64,000 nt of DNA from Xanthoparmelia taractica. Its lineage: Eukaryota; Ascomycota; Lecanoromycetes; Lecanorales; Parmeliaceae. The notes under the pieces are model-generated. The model worked only from the letters and a program-made list of their open reading frames with translations, searched no databases and was not told the origin of the DNA. The stretch is from the NCBI GenBank assembly GCA_033085395.1, contig JANQBS010000050.1, positions 124,001 through 188,000 on the forward strand, in the 5' to 3' direction. Shown in pieces: positions 53,182 through 64,000 of the stretch (positions are counted from its first letter, which is position 1; each line of letters begins with the position of its first letter). A program made the position numbers and the translations under genes.

Positions 53182-56100
53182 TGTGGGCGTTCTCTGAAGA
53201 AGGAACAACAGGCAACGTTGAAATCATGTAGAAGATATATTGTAACTGTGTCGTCAAAGCGCCAAGTAGTGTCTTGGCGAGGCTTGAGCGCTTGGAATAT
53301 TCGAAATCTTTCCATTCTGTCGCTGTGTTGTCTGTAATGGTATAGAAGATCGATTGCTATCAAGAGGGCTACTATGCTTGCCTGACAAACTAGCCTAGGC
53401 CTAGTATCAGTTGATTGACTTCCATAGGCAAGTTGCCGCCCCCACATTGCATCTGACGTCCTGAAGGTTGTCTTTCTACAATGACCATGATTGCTGCAAG
53501 AATAAACAACTCTTGGGGAGCTGATCTGTGCAAATCAGAGCAATGCAATAAAACAAATAACAAACCCCTGACCAGGTTTTGCGACGCATGGATGGAGCTG
53601 GAGAGTACTAGGTACGCCTGGGTGGGGACATGTGGCGCACCAGTGCAGAGACCCATATATCCACAATGCAGAGAAGGCGAAGCCTATCGCAAAGCGCCAA
53701 AAATAAAATGTGTATTTCACAGCAGAGTGGACAGTGAGATCTTGTACGCAGAAGAAATAAAGGCTCCTACCTTCTACGGTAAGGGAATAAATGGCGTCGC
53801 TGATCAGCCCATGACGAAAGAAAGACCATGGTCCACTGCTGTGTTCATGAAATAACGCTCTGAGAGTTTCGAGCGACAGAACGGCTGGAGATTCATTCAA
53901 CTCTTCTTGCGATTTTGAAGTGACGGAGTACCAAGACTGGACGACCCACCCGGCGTTTGGATGTCAAGCAGAGTAGGTGGGACTTATTCGTTGCTGATTT
54001 CGTGGGGAATGCTTCGTGCGCTTACTTGGAGCGTTTGGGGTTATCCAGCGGCGGACACAGAAGGATGGCAGATGAACTATAAGTAGAGCAAGGATCGCAA
54101 TAACGTCATACGGTGGGCTTCTTGCTTCGCGCCTCAATGCCAGGGCCAACACTCCTTAATACTTCCTTTCAGCGCTACGAAGTTGTAGCGCCAAGGTGTT
54201 CAACAGCAGCTGTAAATCTATCAAGACCCAACGGTAGTCCTCCTTTACCAAGGGTGCAAATTTCTGGAACAACTTCGGATAGCACCCTACAATAAACGCG
54301 TAATCCTTCGGAGTATTTTCGGGGTGTTTACTTGAATCAAAATACTTTAGCAGGAGGCGATCTGGTCATGAATTCTTTTCCGTACGAAAGAATCTACGCG
54401 TGGCTCGGCTTCGCCTTTGCGCCTCTCACTCGTGTATCTTCACGACCAGATTATTGTCATTCTTTATGTTGACCGTACCACGGTGTTGGCTGTAAACCTC
54501 TCTATGATTGATCCCATATCGGTGTTCATATCTCGGAATGTCTCTTTCCTTGTCCATTATGTGACAGCGATAGGTGCGGCTGATGTATGGACCTTCGCCG
54601 TTCGAACCCAGTATGATCCGAGAAAGCGTTGGTCCGGTCTTGATCGCCAAACTAACGCTCTGCAGTCCGGATGGCTCAGGGCTAGAGCTCTAAAGGTGTC
54701 TTTCTGATGGTCCCATTCCCGTGAAAAATACGGTAAAGTAAACCACCTGACGCGCCAGCCACCCATGAGGCCGTACTCTTCATTCACACACTTGGTGACG
54801 TCCAGAGTTGAGGCTACAGCGCGTCACCTCCCCGCGTCACACGACATATGGCCCTGAGGCAGTCGACCTTATTCCCACATTTGATGGAACTCCGGCGGCG
54901 CGACCCATCCCGGTGGAGCAATGTCGGCGCCGCACTCAATCTGCCAGGTATCGACCGAACGGTTGCCGAGTGTTGGGGTTGAGATGCTGCGGTTGAGCTG
55001 TATTGATGTGATCCGCTAGAAGGGACTTGTAGCGTTCGGTTGGGTTGGAAGCAATTATGCGGTTTGGGGGAAGAGCAAGAGCGCTGACCAAGATGAACAG
55101 CCAATGCCCAGCGTGGTAAGTGAGGATACCATAGCTGTGAGATCCAATGGCGCACTGTTACGTTGATGGATTTGTCACTATGAAGAGAAAGAGAAGGTGT
55201 CGGCTATTGTACTGTCAAGACATGAGCCACGCAAATGTAAATAAAAGGACCATGACATATGTCGTAGGATTAGGCATTGTTACCGATTGCCAGTGACCGC
55301 GAAGGGCGATCCAGCCAAACTGAGCTGTAAAGATAGTCCCAGGGATACGAGTTCTATAGGAGTGAACATGCGAGAAAAGATAAGAGGGAAAGTAGAGTGA
55401 TATAAAGTCATGAGCGTGTTGAGGTTTGAATCAAGAAAGGGTGGGGTTTAGGTTGATTGAAGCGTTCGCGACAGTGCATGATGCAGGTATGGGAGTAGCC
55501 GCATCGCTTACCCGAGGGCGTCTTTGACCCAGCAAAGTGACGTGCGACAGCTCAGAGACGTTGGCAGGTCGAGGGTTAGATGGTTCTCTCGTGACCACAA
55601 AGTGATGTTTGATCATCAATGAAAATGTCGTACAGGAATGTTTCTCCAAATGAGGCTTCTGTAAGACGGTGTCATCGTTTACTAGGTTTTATTTTTATTG
55701 GGGGTGGGATAGCCCACGTCAGGAGCTGACTCACTGCATACATGTGGGATTCGGACTTGTCCTATCTCAAGCGCAACACGCAGGGACCCAGAATACTTCT
55801 ACTGCCAGCGTACATACCTCATACTAAGCCACGTAGTGGTGTACTAGAAGAAGCCCCGTGCATGGGAAGGTAAGAATTTCTGGTTAGGCAAGAGCGACAA
55901 GTCAGCCACGGCTACATTTGTAGCGAAAAGCTCCACACTTAAGACGACGGATTTATGCGTCTTCCATCGGGTCAAGCAGGATTACGTGTGCAAGGGCAGA
56001 GACTTGTGCTGTTCCAAGCATAGTGTGCCCTCTATCATCAAATGGCTACTTGTACGGGCGACGCATAGAAGCTAGGGGTGGACATTGTCTTTCTTCGCTC

Positions 56101-57195
56101 ATTGTACATTGTAAGATCTTATGTAGGAGTATTCGATGTAGCACAAGTTGACACGATTACTACGGGTTAAAACTCTGTCATGACGTGAAGACTATCGTTT
56201 AGGATGATTATCGAGGTACTTCTATCTTTGGTTAGAGGATAGATCGGTTCGCCGCCATGCGAACAGATAGGGGATAAACGGCGGACATTTACGTCGAGAC
56301 GCAGAATGCAGAATGCAGAGACGCCGAAGTAGAAGAAGAAGAAACAAGTGAAGCGGGTCCAGTCCGAGAATAGCAAGTGGGGAACGCGTACCTGACCCAA
56401 GCGAGAAACGGCCCCTGAACTTGGTCATCCCGCTAAGCTTATTCCGGACTTGGAGCGGACCCACTCTCGTCCGCTTTTTCACCTTTTACCCCTGGCGATC
56501 TCCCAAAAGGGGAAATGTAGAATTCCACACGCTGTTTGTTTTTCTTGTTTTTTCTTCCATTTTTTATAATTGACTAGATAAGGTAGGTAGTTCACTGCTC
56601 TCCATGTATAAGAATATCATGTTCTGGATCCATCATATCTGTCATATTTATAGCTACCGGACTCTGAGCTGTCCCGTGGGCTACTCGGCCGTCAGGAGGG
56701 TAAGAAAAGGCGGTAAAAAAGAATACTTGGTTGAAATAAGAATCAATGATTGGATGAATTATGGGCGAGTTGGAAGCAGGGATGACGCGCTAAAGACCAC
56801 CGACAACCCAAACCTGCAATCACCCCTGCCAAGCCGTAATCTCGTACAAAAATAATAATATTCTTTCTCTCCCCCATTCCCAATTCCCCCCCCCCGTCCC
56901 TTCCTGCATTATCACCATCCTATCCCATTTCTTTTTCTTTTCAACCGTTTTACTCGCATATACCACACATATACGCTCGTTACACTCACTTACACTCCCT
57001 CTCAATCCCACATTCACTACATAGCTTCAGAGGTCATTCATTTTCCTCTTTGCATTTACAATCCTCCTTGTCATTCCGCTTACTTACAATACAATACTAC
57101 TACTAATATTTTAATCATCTTCCTCTTTATTCTCCCACCCGACTTTCCACATTCCCCCAAGACAACCCCAACCAAACCCCCCCCAAACAATCAAC
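53182..57195. other. 4-kb gene-poor region
   Basis: No frame with a recognisable domain on either strand. Frames near 53481-53900 and 54808-55155 overlap each other and have no supporting signal. A C10 run is at about 56886-56895, and the 300 bp before 57196 are CT/AT-rich, likely the promoter and leader of the wall-protein gene. Confidence 0.45.
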
Positions 57196-58078
57196 ATGAA
57201 GTACGCAGTTGCTCTCTCCGCCCTGGCAGCAGCCACTCTCGTCTCAGCACAGTCACCAGACGGATGCTCTGGCGATTTCGAGGGCAACTTCGAATTCAAC
57301 CCCGTACCCATCTCGGGCGCCTCCAAGCGTGACGTCGCCCCCTTGCACAAGGTAAATCAAAGCCGCATCTGCGACCATCTGGTGAAAATCGTACTGACTG
57401 CCATCTCAGCGAACCACCTGCACCGCCGAGCCCTATAGCACCCTCCAAGGCGGTGTCCTGACAGACCAATGCAAGCGGACTGGCGAAATCGTTGCCAACG
57501 CCCAGTTCCAGTACGATCTACATCTACAGGTCGATGCCATCAACACTGGCGGCTTCTCCATCTGCAAAAATAATACTCTTGCCATTGCCGGAAGCGCCGT
57601 CTTCTATCACTGCTTGAGCGGCTCCTTCTACAACCTTTATGATAAAAGCCTCGGCGCCCAATGCTCCCCCGTCTACCTGGAAATCATTCCCTGCGATCTT
57701 CCGTCTGATGTCGGTTCCGATTGCCCTGCCGACACTCCCACCTCGGTCACTCGCTCATCCTCGTCATCCTCCGCTTTGAGCACACTGGCAACCTCGAGCG
57801 CTTCAAGCACCCCAGCTGCAGTCACCTCGGCTCCAGTCACCTCTGCGGCTGTCTCTGCCCCAGCGGCTCCTATCGTGACCGTCTCGATGCCATACAGCTA
57901 CCCAGCGGGCAATGCCACTGCACCCTCCACCGCTACCGGCACCGTCTCTTCGGGAATAAGCACCGGCACCGCCACGACTTCGCCAATTGCCTTTCAGGGT
58001 GGAGCAGCGAGCCTTGCAATGGGTGGCAAGCTCCTAGTTTCGGCCGTCGCTATCGCCGCATTGGCTTTCTTGGCTTAA
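57196..58078 (+). CDS. PIR1-like cell-wall mannoprotein with GPI signal
   Basis: Two exons, 57196-57351 and 57410-58078 (58-bp intron), give 274 residues. Signal peptide about 1-18 (ending VSA/QS), then a Kex2-type KR at 44-45 (ASKR/DVAPL) as in Pir proteins. The PIR C-terminal-type domain (about 53-165) reads [65 protein letters not shown], with paired cysteines. A Ser/Thr/Ala-rich stalk follows, ending in a hydrophobic tail ([12 protein letters not shown]) typical of GPI attachment. It lacks the N-terminal QxxDGQ repeats that link yeast Pir proteins to glucan, so anchoring is probably by GPI. A long pyrimidine-rich leader suggests strong expression (inference). Confidence 0.9.
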
Positions 58079-59406
58079 TTTTCCTACATTCGAATTGACG
58101 ACAATGGGGAGGAAGCATTTCTAATTCGATATATCGGGCAATGCATTGGGGATATGGTATGGGGATTACGTATGGGGACGGGCTATAATTTGCGATAATA
58201 GATGAGACCATTTTCGATACACTCCAACGTTTTTACCCAGACCGTGCCATGCACGCATAGTCCAGTCTCAAAACTCACACGCAACGTCTAATGCGACTAT
58301 TCTCTTCGTTTCTTGCTTTATGAGCTCGTCTGTTCTATTTACGCGCGTTATCGTTCCAGCCTGTGGCTCCTTTTCTTTTTGTTTCCTTGAAAAGCAAGAT
58401 ATTTTCGATCAAAGGGAGTCCGCTCCCATTGATGAAACAGCGGCGGCAGCACGACAACACTTCCCCAATGTATCTTTCCTGCATTGAGGAAGCCGAGCTA
58501 CTTGCCATCTCCATGCGCACCCTGATTCCCTCTTCGCCCAGAAAACGTCCGCTTTCATATGTCAACCATTTCAGACTACTCCATCTCCGCCACTTGCAAT
58601 TCGCAAAAGAAATCATATCTATTCGCTGCACGACACAGTCCACCCCAAAAATACCCATCTCCGAGCTCTCCACCACTGTTGTTGCGGTTACCGTTACCGC
58701 ATCGTCATTGTACTGTCTTTCCCGTCTGCATCCTCGGCTACGGCATCGAAAGTATGCGGCTGATAACGTTGGCCGATGGCTGATTGTCTAGCATGGATCT
58801 TGTGAAGTGAGAGGAGGGAAACGGATAGGAGACGAGAAAGAGCCGTGAAGCTGAGGGTGAGGCTGAGGGTGAGAATACGGTTTGTACGTTGCCTCGTAAC
58901 TATGACGAGCATGGGGTGAAGCTAGTGGCTTTGGGTACACTAAGACAGCGAAGTAGGGGACAATACTGCAAGTCCCCTTGCTTTTCCTAGCGTGGTCGTG
59001 TTAGCGAGGAATGGATCTTGGTGAGATCTGGTCTTTGTTCAATCAAACGCCCTAGCACCCGAGATCCATCACGTACCTGCATTTGAGGCAGGTACAAGAT
59101 CTTGAGTTTCTCGAACAGCGCATCATTTGATGCACAGCGTGAACGTCGTCCTCGTCGTGCCCAGGTTCGTTCACCCGAGTCGACGGCCACGTGTCGTAAG
59201 TATGACAATTGTTTGCTTTCTTCTGCTCCTTTCTTTCGATCTCCCAAACTCCCCCTCCCCCTCGTCCCCCCCGCCCTACTTTTTTTTCTTCCCTTTTCCC
59301 ATTCCCAAATCTCGACATTGATACAATCCACACAGCGCCAAACCCGCCCCCTCTTTATCCCTTCCTTTTCTCTTCTGATCTTCATACTTTTTTTTTTTTG
59401 GCCCCG
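58079..59406. other. intergenic, no gene seen
   Basis: About 1.3 kb. Overlapping short frames near 58335-58800 and 59000-59400 have no domains. From about 59210 to 59405 it is pyrimidine-rich with poly-T, probably the promoter/leader of the next gene. Confidence 0.45.
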
Positions 59407-60025
59407 ATGAACAAACCTCCCCCCACTCATCTCGTTCCCTCCAAGCAGAGAGAGAAGACAAAAGAGAAAGGGAAGAAACCCCTCCTTACGTCTGCGCCCA
59501 TGCGCCCCACGGCCCTCGAAGCCAAGATTGAAAAGGCGATTGCGGAATACCACATGTTGCCCACGGCGGACCAGCTCGCCAAGCTGGAGCAGATTTTACT
59601 GGTGTATGCGGGCGGGGACGAGCATAAGGTGGAGGGGTATAAGTTGGTTTATATGGCGCTTGTACGTCTCCCTCCCTCCCTTGCTTTCTTTCTCTCTCCC
59701 GCCCTGTCCCTGTCCCTGTCCCTGTCCCTTTCTCCCTGTCCCTCCCTCTCCGCCTGTCCTTATCTCTCTCCCTCTCCCCCCAACGTGCAAAATGGGGGAC
59801 TTCAATATCAATGACGAGGCGTATGGACAGGTCTCAGCCCAACAGCGCCTCCACGAACTCGATCAGCTCCAGCGCACACTCATGCTCCGCAACGCGCCCG
59901 AGATCACGGATTTGTTTCAGAAAATCAATCGGGATGTGGAGGAGTTGACGGAACTCATTTTCCCGAACGATAAGGCTATGGCGTGTGAGCTTGTGAGGGA
60001 GGAGTATGCTTGTCAGGCGCAGTGA
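59407..60025 (+). CDS. hypothetical two-exon helical protein, about 153 aa
   Basis: Exon 1 59407-59661 (MNKPPPTHLVPSKQREKT...LEAKIEKAIAEYHMLPTAD...EGYKLVYMAL) joins exon 2 59819-60025 (AYGQVSAQQRLHELDQLQRT...INRDVEELTELIFPNDKAM) with both phases 0. GAG at 59816-59818 or CAG at 59828-59830 may serve as acceptor (the latter removes four residues). The product looks amphipathic and coiled-coil-like, and exon 1 is Lys-rich at its start. No family recognised. The intron contains a long CT-rich repeat tract, unusual for this window. Coding is supported by the good frame and codon pattern in both exons. Confidence 0.55.
59690..59760. repeat. CTGTCC/TCCC pyrimidine repeat within an intron
   Basis: Tandem CTGTCC (TGTCCC) units about 59706-59730, flanked by CTCC tracts. 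Non-coding in the proposed model. Confidence 0.8.
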
Positions 60026-62984
60026 TGGGAATGGGGGTTAGGGGGAGAGGGAAGGAGGGGAGAGGTGGGGGGGAGGAAGGGGAGTGGGGGAGGAGAGGGG
60101 GTGAGGGAGGAGGGAGGATGGCTTTTATGTGCCATTTGCCTCATTTCTCAGTAGTTACTTTTTCGCCATCGCCTGGTGCCTTTCTCGCAACCTTTTCTTG
60201 CAAGTTTGCTGGTGCAATATCTACAACGTCCCCCCCCCCATCCTTCCCCCCATTTTCCCCGGCTTCCCATTGTTGAAAGTCCCATTCCATTCGAGACCAC
60301 TTCATCCATCCATTCATTCATTCATTTATCTATTGGTTGATGCTTGGAGCTTGCAGCTCTCTGCTTTTAGGTTTTGGGTTTGAACAAAGGACCTTTTTCT
60401 GGTAGGGGCGTTGATGGGGCTCTGGTACTGGCGCAGTTGAAGTGAAGTGGACGTTTATGGGTGGTGTTTTTTAGGAGGGTTGGGGGGGATGGTCGATGGG
60501 AGGATGGGTTTGAGAGTTGAGTGAGGGGGATGGGGTTGCTGGGGGTTGATGGGGTGGTGTGCGAGGGGGATTTGATGCGCGCGGGGGGGAAGGGGAGGGG
60601 TGGTGGTAATGATGGGATGGATGATAGGATGGTGCGTTATGGATTGTGCATTGTGTATTATGCGTTAATGAGATGGTGCATGCATGCGTTGCCGGTGATG
60701 CGGATTGCGGGGGGGAATAGATTCGATCAAAGCATGGCTTTTTTTTTTTTTTTGGTTTGATGTGGTTGCCTATGTTTTGGATGTGCAAGGGATGATCTGG
60801 GATTCGTCTGGCTGCTCGCTAAAGTGTAAGAGCTTAGTTATTCTTCCTTGCGTTCTTTCCCCCCTGAAATAGCTCGATCGTGCGGGTGTATATTGGGTTG
60901 GGCTTGGGTTTGGGTTTGCGTGGCGGATTGCGGAAAGTGGGTACTGATATCAGGGTATGTATCATTCTTACTACTTGCTGTGCCGTTAAGGTAGATACCG
61001 AGACAAATCCCTTTCGATGGAATTAGTGATATGGCGCTGTCAGAATGGCTTGAAAAATTAGAATGAGATGAGATGGGGTAGCAAAGCTGAGAAGTCCTAC
61101 AAACCTCCTAAGATTCCCTCAAAGCGCGACTAATTAGCATCAACCGGAATCTCCATCTCTCCCTCCATCTCTATCTATCTCTATTCGAGCATTTATGCGC
61201 TCCCTCCGCCGTCTGTGTCTATACTACCTCCTACTACTACCTCCTACCATCATAATCGTCCTACACGCACGAATTTGCAGATATAAATACTACCGGTAAT
61301 AGTGCCTCACGCGCATAAACGGCGCTCGAGGTCCAGCTCTCTAGGTATAGGTCTAGCATCTCGTGCGTATCTGACCGTCTGATATGGATTCCGAGAAGTG
61401 GGGGCTAGGGGTAGGGGTAGGGGGAAGGGTAGAGAGGATTTTTGTGGTTGAGTTGTAGCGAGAGTGTATGGGTAGTGTGGTTGATGGATGGTTGACGGGG
61501 TGGGAGATTGGATGGGATTGGGTGGTAGGGGAAGGGGAGGGAAGGAGAGGGGAGGGGGAAAGGAGGGGGAATATGGATGGATTTGGAGGTGGAGAGGAGA
61601 TGATGGGATAGGAGAGGATGGGAGAGTGGGTTTGTGGGGGGAGAGGTGGGGGGAAAGGACGGGATGGGGGAGATAACGACGTTGAGATTATGTTGGGATA
61701 GATGATGATGTTGATGCTGATGTCGTTGTGGATGTTGATGTTGTTGGTCTTGTTGATGGTGATTTTGAAGAAGCAGACGAAGGGAAATTTGCTGGAGGAG
61801 AGGGTTTCCAAGGATGAACACTGTTGTAAGACATGGTATGAGTTGGATCAGGAGAGTTTTTTTTTTCGAGGGGGCAGAATCGACAATTTGGATAATAGAA
61901 GAAGGGCGTGGGGCGAAAATCTTCAGAGATCCCCTCGTCGTCGCTCCGCGGCACTGAATTTTCTGGGGAAAAGCGAGGAATTACATCAATAAAGCTCGGA
62001 TCACTAAAAACAGCACATTACCGACTCATCGACTCAGTCTCGGTCAGCAAAAGGGAGTGCCTACCTTACCTACTTTCTCACTGACTCTCGGCGTATCTTC
62101 CGCACCACCGCTCCTTTGTTCTTCACTCACTCGCGCAGGCTTTGTTTCTGGCCAAAGCTCAAATGTGCGTTTTGTCGGAGTCGCAAGCTGAGTCTTTTTA
62201 GCTCGAATATCTCGGTAGAGCATAAGAAGGAGAAGAGCTCGGACATGCCATAAAGATCTCCGCAACGAAGGTTGCCACGCTAGAATTGCACACCCCGACT
62301 GATCATCAACGGCTTTTGAGGAAAGTCGCGGAATTTTGGGGGATCTTATATGAGGTTTGAAGAAGATATGATCCAAATTTTGTAGACGTTTGTATCGGTG
62401 TATATTCAGCTAACGATCTTTGAGAATTGCATACTCTGATGGTGGTTTTGGCAAACGATCCCCTTTTTTGGCGTGGCCACCTTCACTTTTATCCACCTTC
62501 GGTGGCTCTCGTCAGTATTCGAAAGAGCGCACGCGCTTAGCTCGCTAGGATTAGTGTCGACTGAGGTGGTTGGTCGGGAAAAGATTAGTATAGGCTTAGG
62601 GAAAAAGGAGGACTTTTGTTGTGGCTGTGAAGATGGTAAGTCTTTTGGGCAAGACTATAAAGTGTCAGAAAAGAATATCGGAAAGTTAGGGCTATTCCGA
62701 ATGCTCTGTTTGGGAAGACTTTCAAGAGAGATTACGAGTTTTTCGAAGACCCGGAAAGAGGCTCAGGGGCTCAAAGGTATTGTGGATTCTGCGATTGAAA
62801 GCTCGTCGAGGGTTGGGAGACGAACATGGTGATGAGGGGACGTGAAAGAAAAGCGCTGCGGGACCAGGGTGAAGATCCTGGATTCGTTGCCTGAGGGATG
62901 GGTGCTTGCTAATCAAGGTATCAAGGTGTAGTGTTGTGTACTCATCGGACTCTTGCGTTCGCCTCCATTGATCAATTCATCTTT
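60026..62984. other. 3-kb gene-poor region, G-rich tracts
   Basis: No supported gene. Contains purine-rich G-run tracts at 60030-60115 and 61400-61680, a T15 run at 60739-60753 and a GAT/GTT trinucleotide tract at about 61700-61770. Long minus-strand frames at 61353-61821 are just these repeats read in translation. Confidence 0.5.
61400..61429 (+). repeat. G-quadruplex-type motif
   Basis: Four runs of four or five G separated by CTA, TA and TA, followed by GGG. This fits the G4 motif with very short loops, which are usually the most stable. Confidence 0.75.
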
Positions 62985-64000
62985 CTACGTTACTTTTCTT
63001 ACCGCGCCAACAGAATCTGACCTTGGGCCGTTCTTCAGTGCCACACCTGGCCCAGCGTCTCGCTCCACCAACGGCCCCTTATATTGCCTCTTCCCCCATA
63101 CGTAATAGTACACGATGCTAAATGCAATCACGGCAAACGTCATCAGTACGCTGTAATTCATGTTCTCGGCCGTCACTGGCGTCAGCGGCGGCCAGAAACT
63201 CCAGAACAGAACAAAGAGGATGTAGATGCACGCGTAGATGTTGTTGATCACGCCGAAGATCCCGGGTAAGTGCCAAGGGCCCCAGGCGAGTTGCGGCTCG
63301 GCGACTTCGCTTGTGGGATCTGAGGCGGCGAATGCGGCGATCAGATCTGGGATCGTCTCAGAGGTGGAGAAGGAGTAGGTTTGATGCGGTTGCACTTGTC
63401 CGGTTGTGCGGCGCCAGAGGAGTAAGGAGCAGGGGATGAAGTAGGAGGCGTAGAGGCCGGAGGTGGAGAGCGAGACGACGTCTTCGAAGACGGTGGAAGA
63501 GCCGATGTAGATGAGGGCGAGGAGGGCGGGGATTATGGTCACTAGGGCAATGGCGATTATCGGGATCGAGGCCCGTGGTTCGACCTGAAAGGTACGTCAA
63601 TATTGCTCGCATGGCTGGGGAGTAAACACACTTTGCTGATGAATCGATGGAACGGAAGACCCCGATCTCGGGCGAAAGACCATATCATGCGCGATGCCGT
63701 GGCGAGGAATCCGATGACCGCACACCATGCAAGGGCGACTACGATAGAAACCATCACCGTCGCCCCGGCTTTGGATTTGACTCCATCATAGAAGACTTGA
63801 ATGAATGGGAAGCCGGTGGGTGACGTCTATGTGGGATGTAAGGCTTAGTCTACTTGAGCTAAGTGGTAGGGCCTTACAAGAACAGATTTTGGGTCTCCTA
63901 GGCAGAAGAGGACCGCGAGCAGCATGGCAAAGCCCATACTACCATTCAGTAACATGGTGGTAAGTATCGCTCTTGGTATATTCAAGGCTGCATTTTCAAT
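62985..64000 (-). CDS. APC-family amino-acid/GABA-type permease, 5-prime part outside window
   Basis: Three exons visible: beyond 64000 to 63878, 63826-63632 and 63584-62985; introns 51 and 47 bp. The readable 306 residues hold the last membrane helices. Family signatures: PKSVL-TSPTGFPFIQVFYD, WCAVIGFLATASRMIWSFAR, the loop RDRGLPFHRFISKVEPR (typical of fungal GABA/choline-type permeases of the APC superfamily), IAIALVTIIPALLALIYIG, and GPWHLPGIFGVINNIYA. It should be a proton-coupled plasma-membrane importer of GABA, choline or related amines. Substrate cannot be resolved from this half. The cytosolic C terminus ends KNGPRSDSVGAVRKVT. No neighbouring catabolic gene. Confidence 0.88.

Noticed and set aside
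61353..61821. Long minus-strand Ser/Pro- and Asn/Ile-rich frames
   Set aside because: Translations of simple repeats and G-rich tracts; no codon structure.
1..64000. CRISPR array, prokaryotic operon or phage-like region
   Set aside because: No regularly spaced direct repeats, Shine-Dalgarno patterns or phage genes; introns throughout mark this as eukaryotic.

Overview
This window is nuclear DNA from a filamentous ascomycete (Pezizomycotina; Dothideomycetes is my best guess, from gene content only). The evidence is the many short spliceosomal introns (mostly 47-75 bp, GT...AG), recognisable fungal proteins (EDEM-type GH47 mannosidase, Ted1, a PIR1-like cell-wall protein, a P450, an APC permease, FRS2, RPL23/uL14, Y14, BuGZ), a eukaryotic nuclear tRNA with an intron, and a Ty1/Copia remnant. 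ATGs and splice junctions below were assigned by eye from frame continuity, splice consensus and family knowledge. No search was run.

Left part (about 0.5-15.5 kb) is an accessory-looking, partly decayed block. It holds two small lineage-type proteins (567-1466, 1831-2352), an N-lobe-less kinase relic (2808-3293, minus), a membrane-protein relic with in-frame TGA codons (3952-4924, minus), and a two-gene module present twice in direct tandem. Each module copy has an AT-hook-type protein on the minus strand facing away from an FHA-domain protein kinase on the plus strand. The distal copy (10173-11303 and 13055-15476) is intact. The proximal copy (5486-6445 and 8194-9405) has a broken kinase and degenerate AT-hooks. 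A Copia tail, a tRNA-like relic and a TA-rich RIP-like stretch lie between the intact pair.

Middle part (15.8-45.3 kb) is mostly core genome. FRS2 and an EDEM mannosidase are divergent and share a 278-bp promoter. They are followed by a Ser/Pro-rich protein, RPL23, TED1, a small membrane protein, an LRR protein with frame problems, BuGZ, Y14, a cytochrome P450, a double-MYND protein divergent from a Cys-pair protein, and a GT31/DUF604 glycosyltransferase.

Right part (45.3-64 kb) is gene-poor. It has a possible small membrane protein, a 2EXR/F-box-like gene with a one-base frameshift in a T9 run, an intron-containing tRNA with a neighbouring orphan T-arm, a multi-C2H2 protein, the PIR1-like GPI-anchored wall protein, a small two-exon gene followed by G-rich (G-quadruplex-prone) DNA, and an APC-family permease cut by the window edge. 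The core genes are housekeeping and do not form one pathway. Ted1 and EDEM both act on secretory-pathway proteins, and BuGZ and Y14 are nuclear. There is no secondary-metabolite cluster. The most system-like feature is the duplicated AT-hook/FHA-kinase module.
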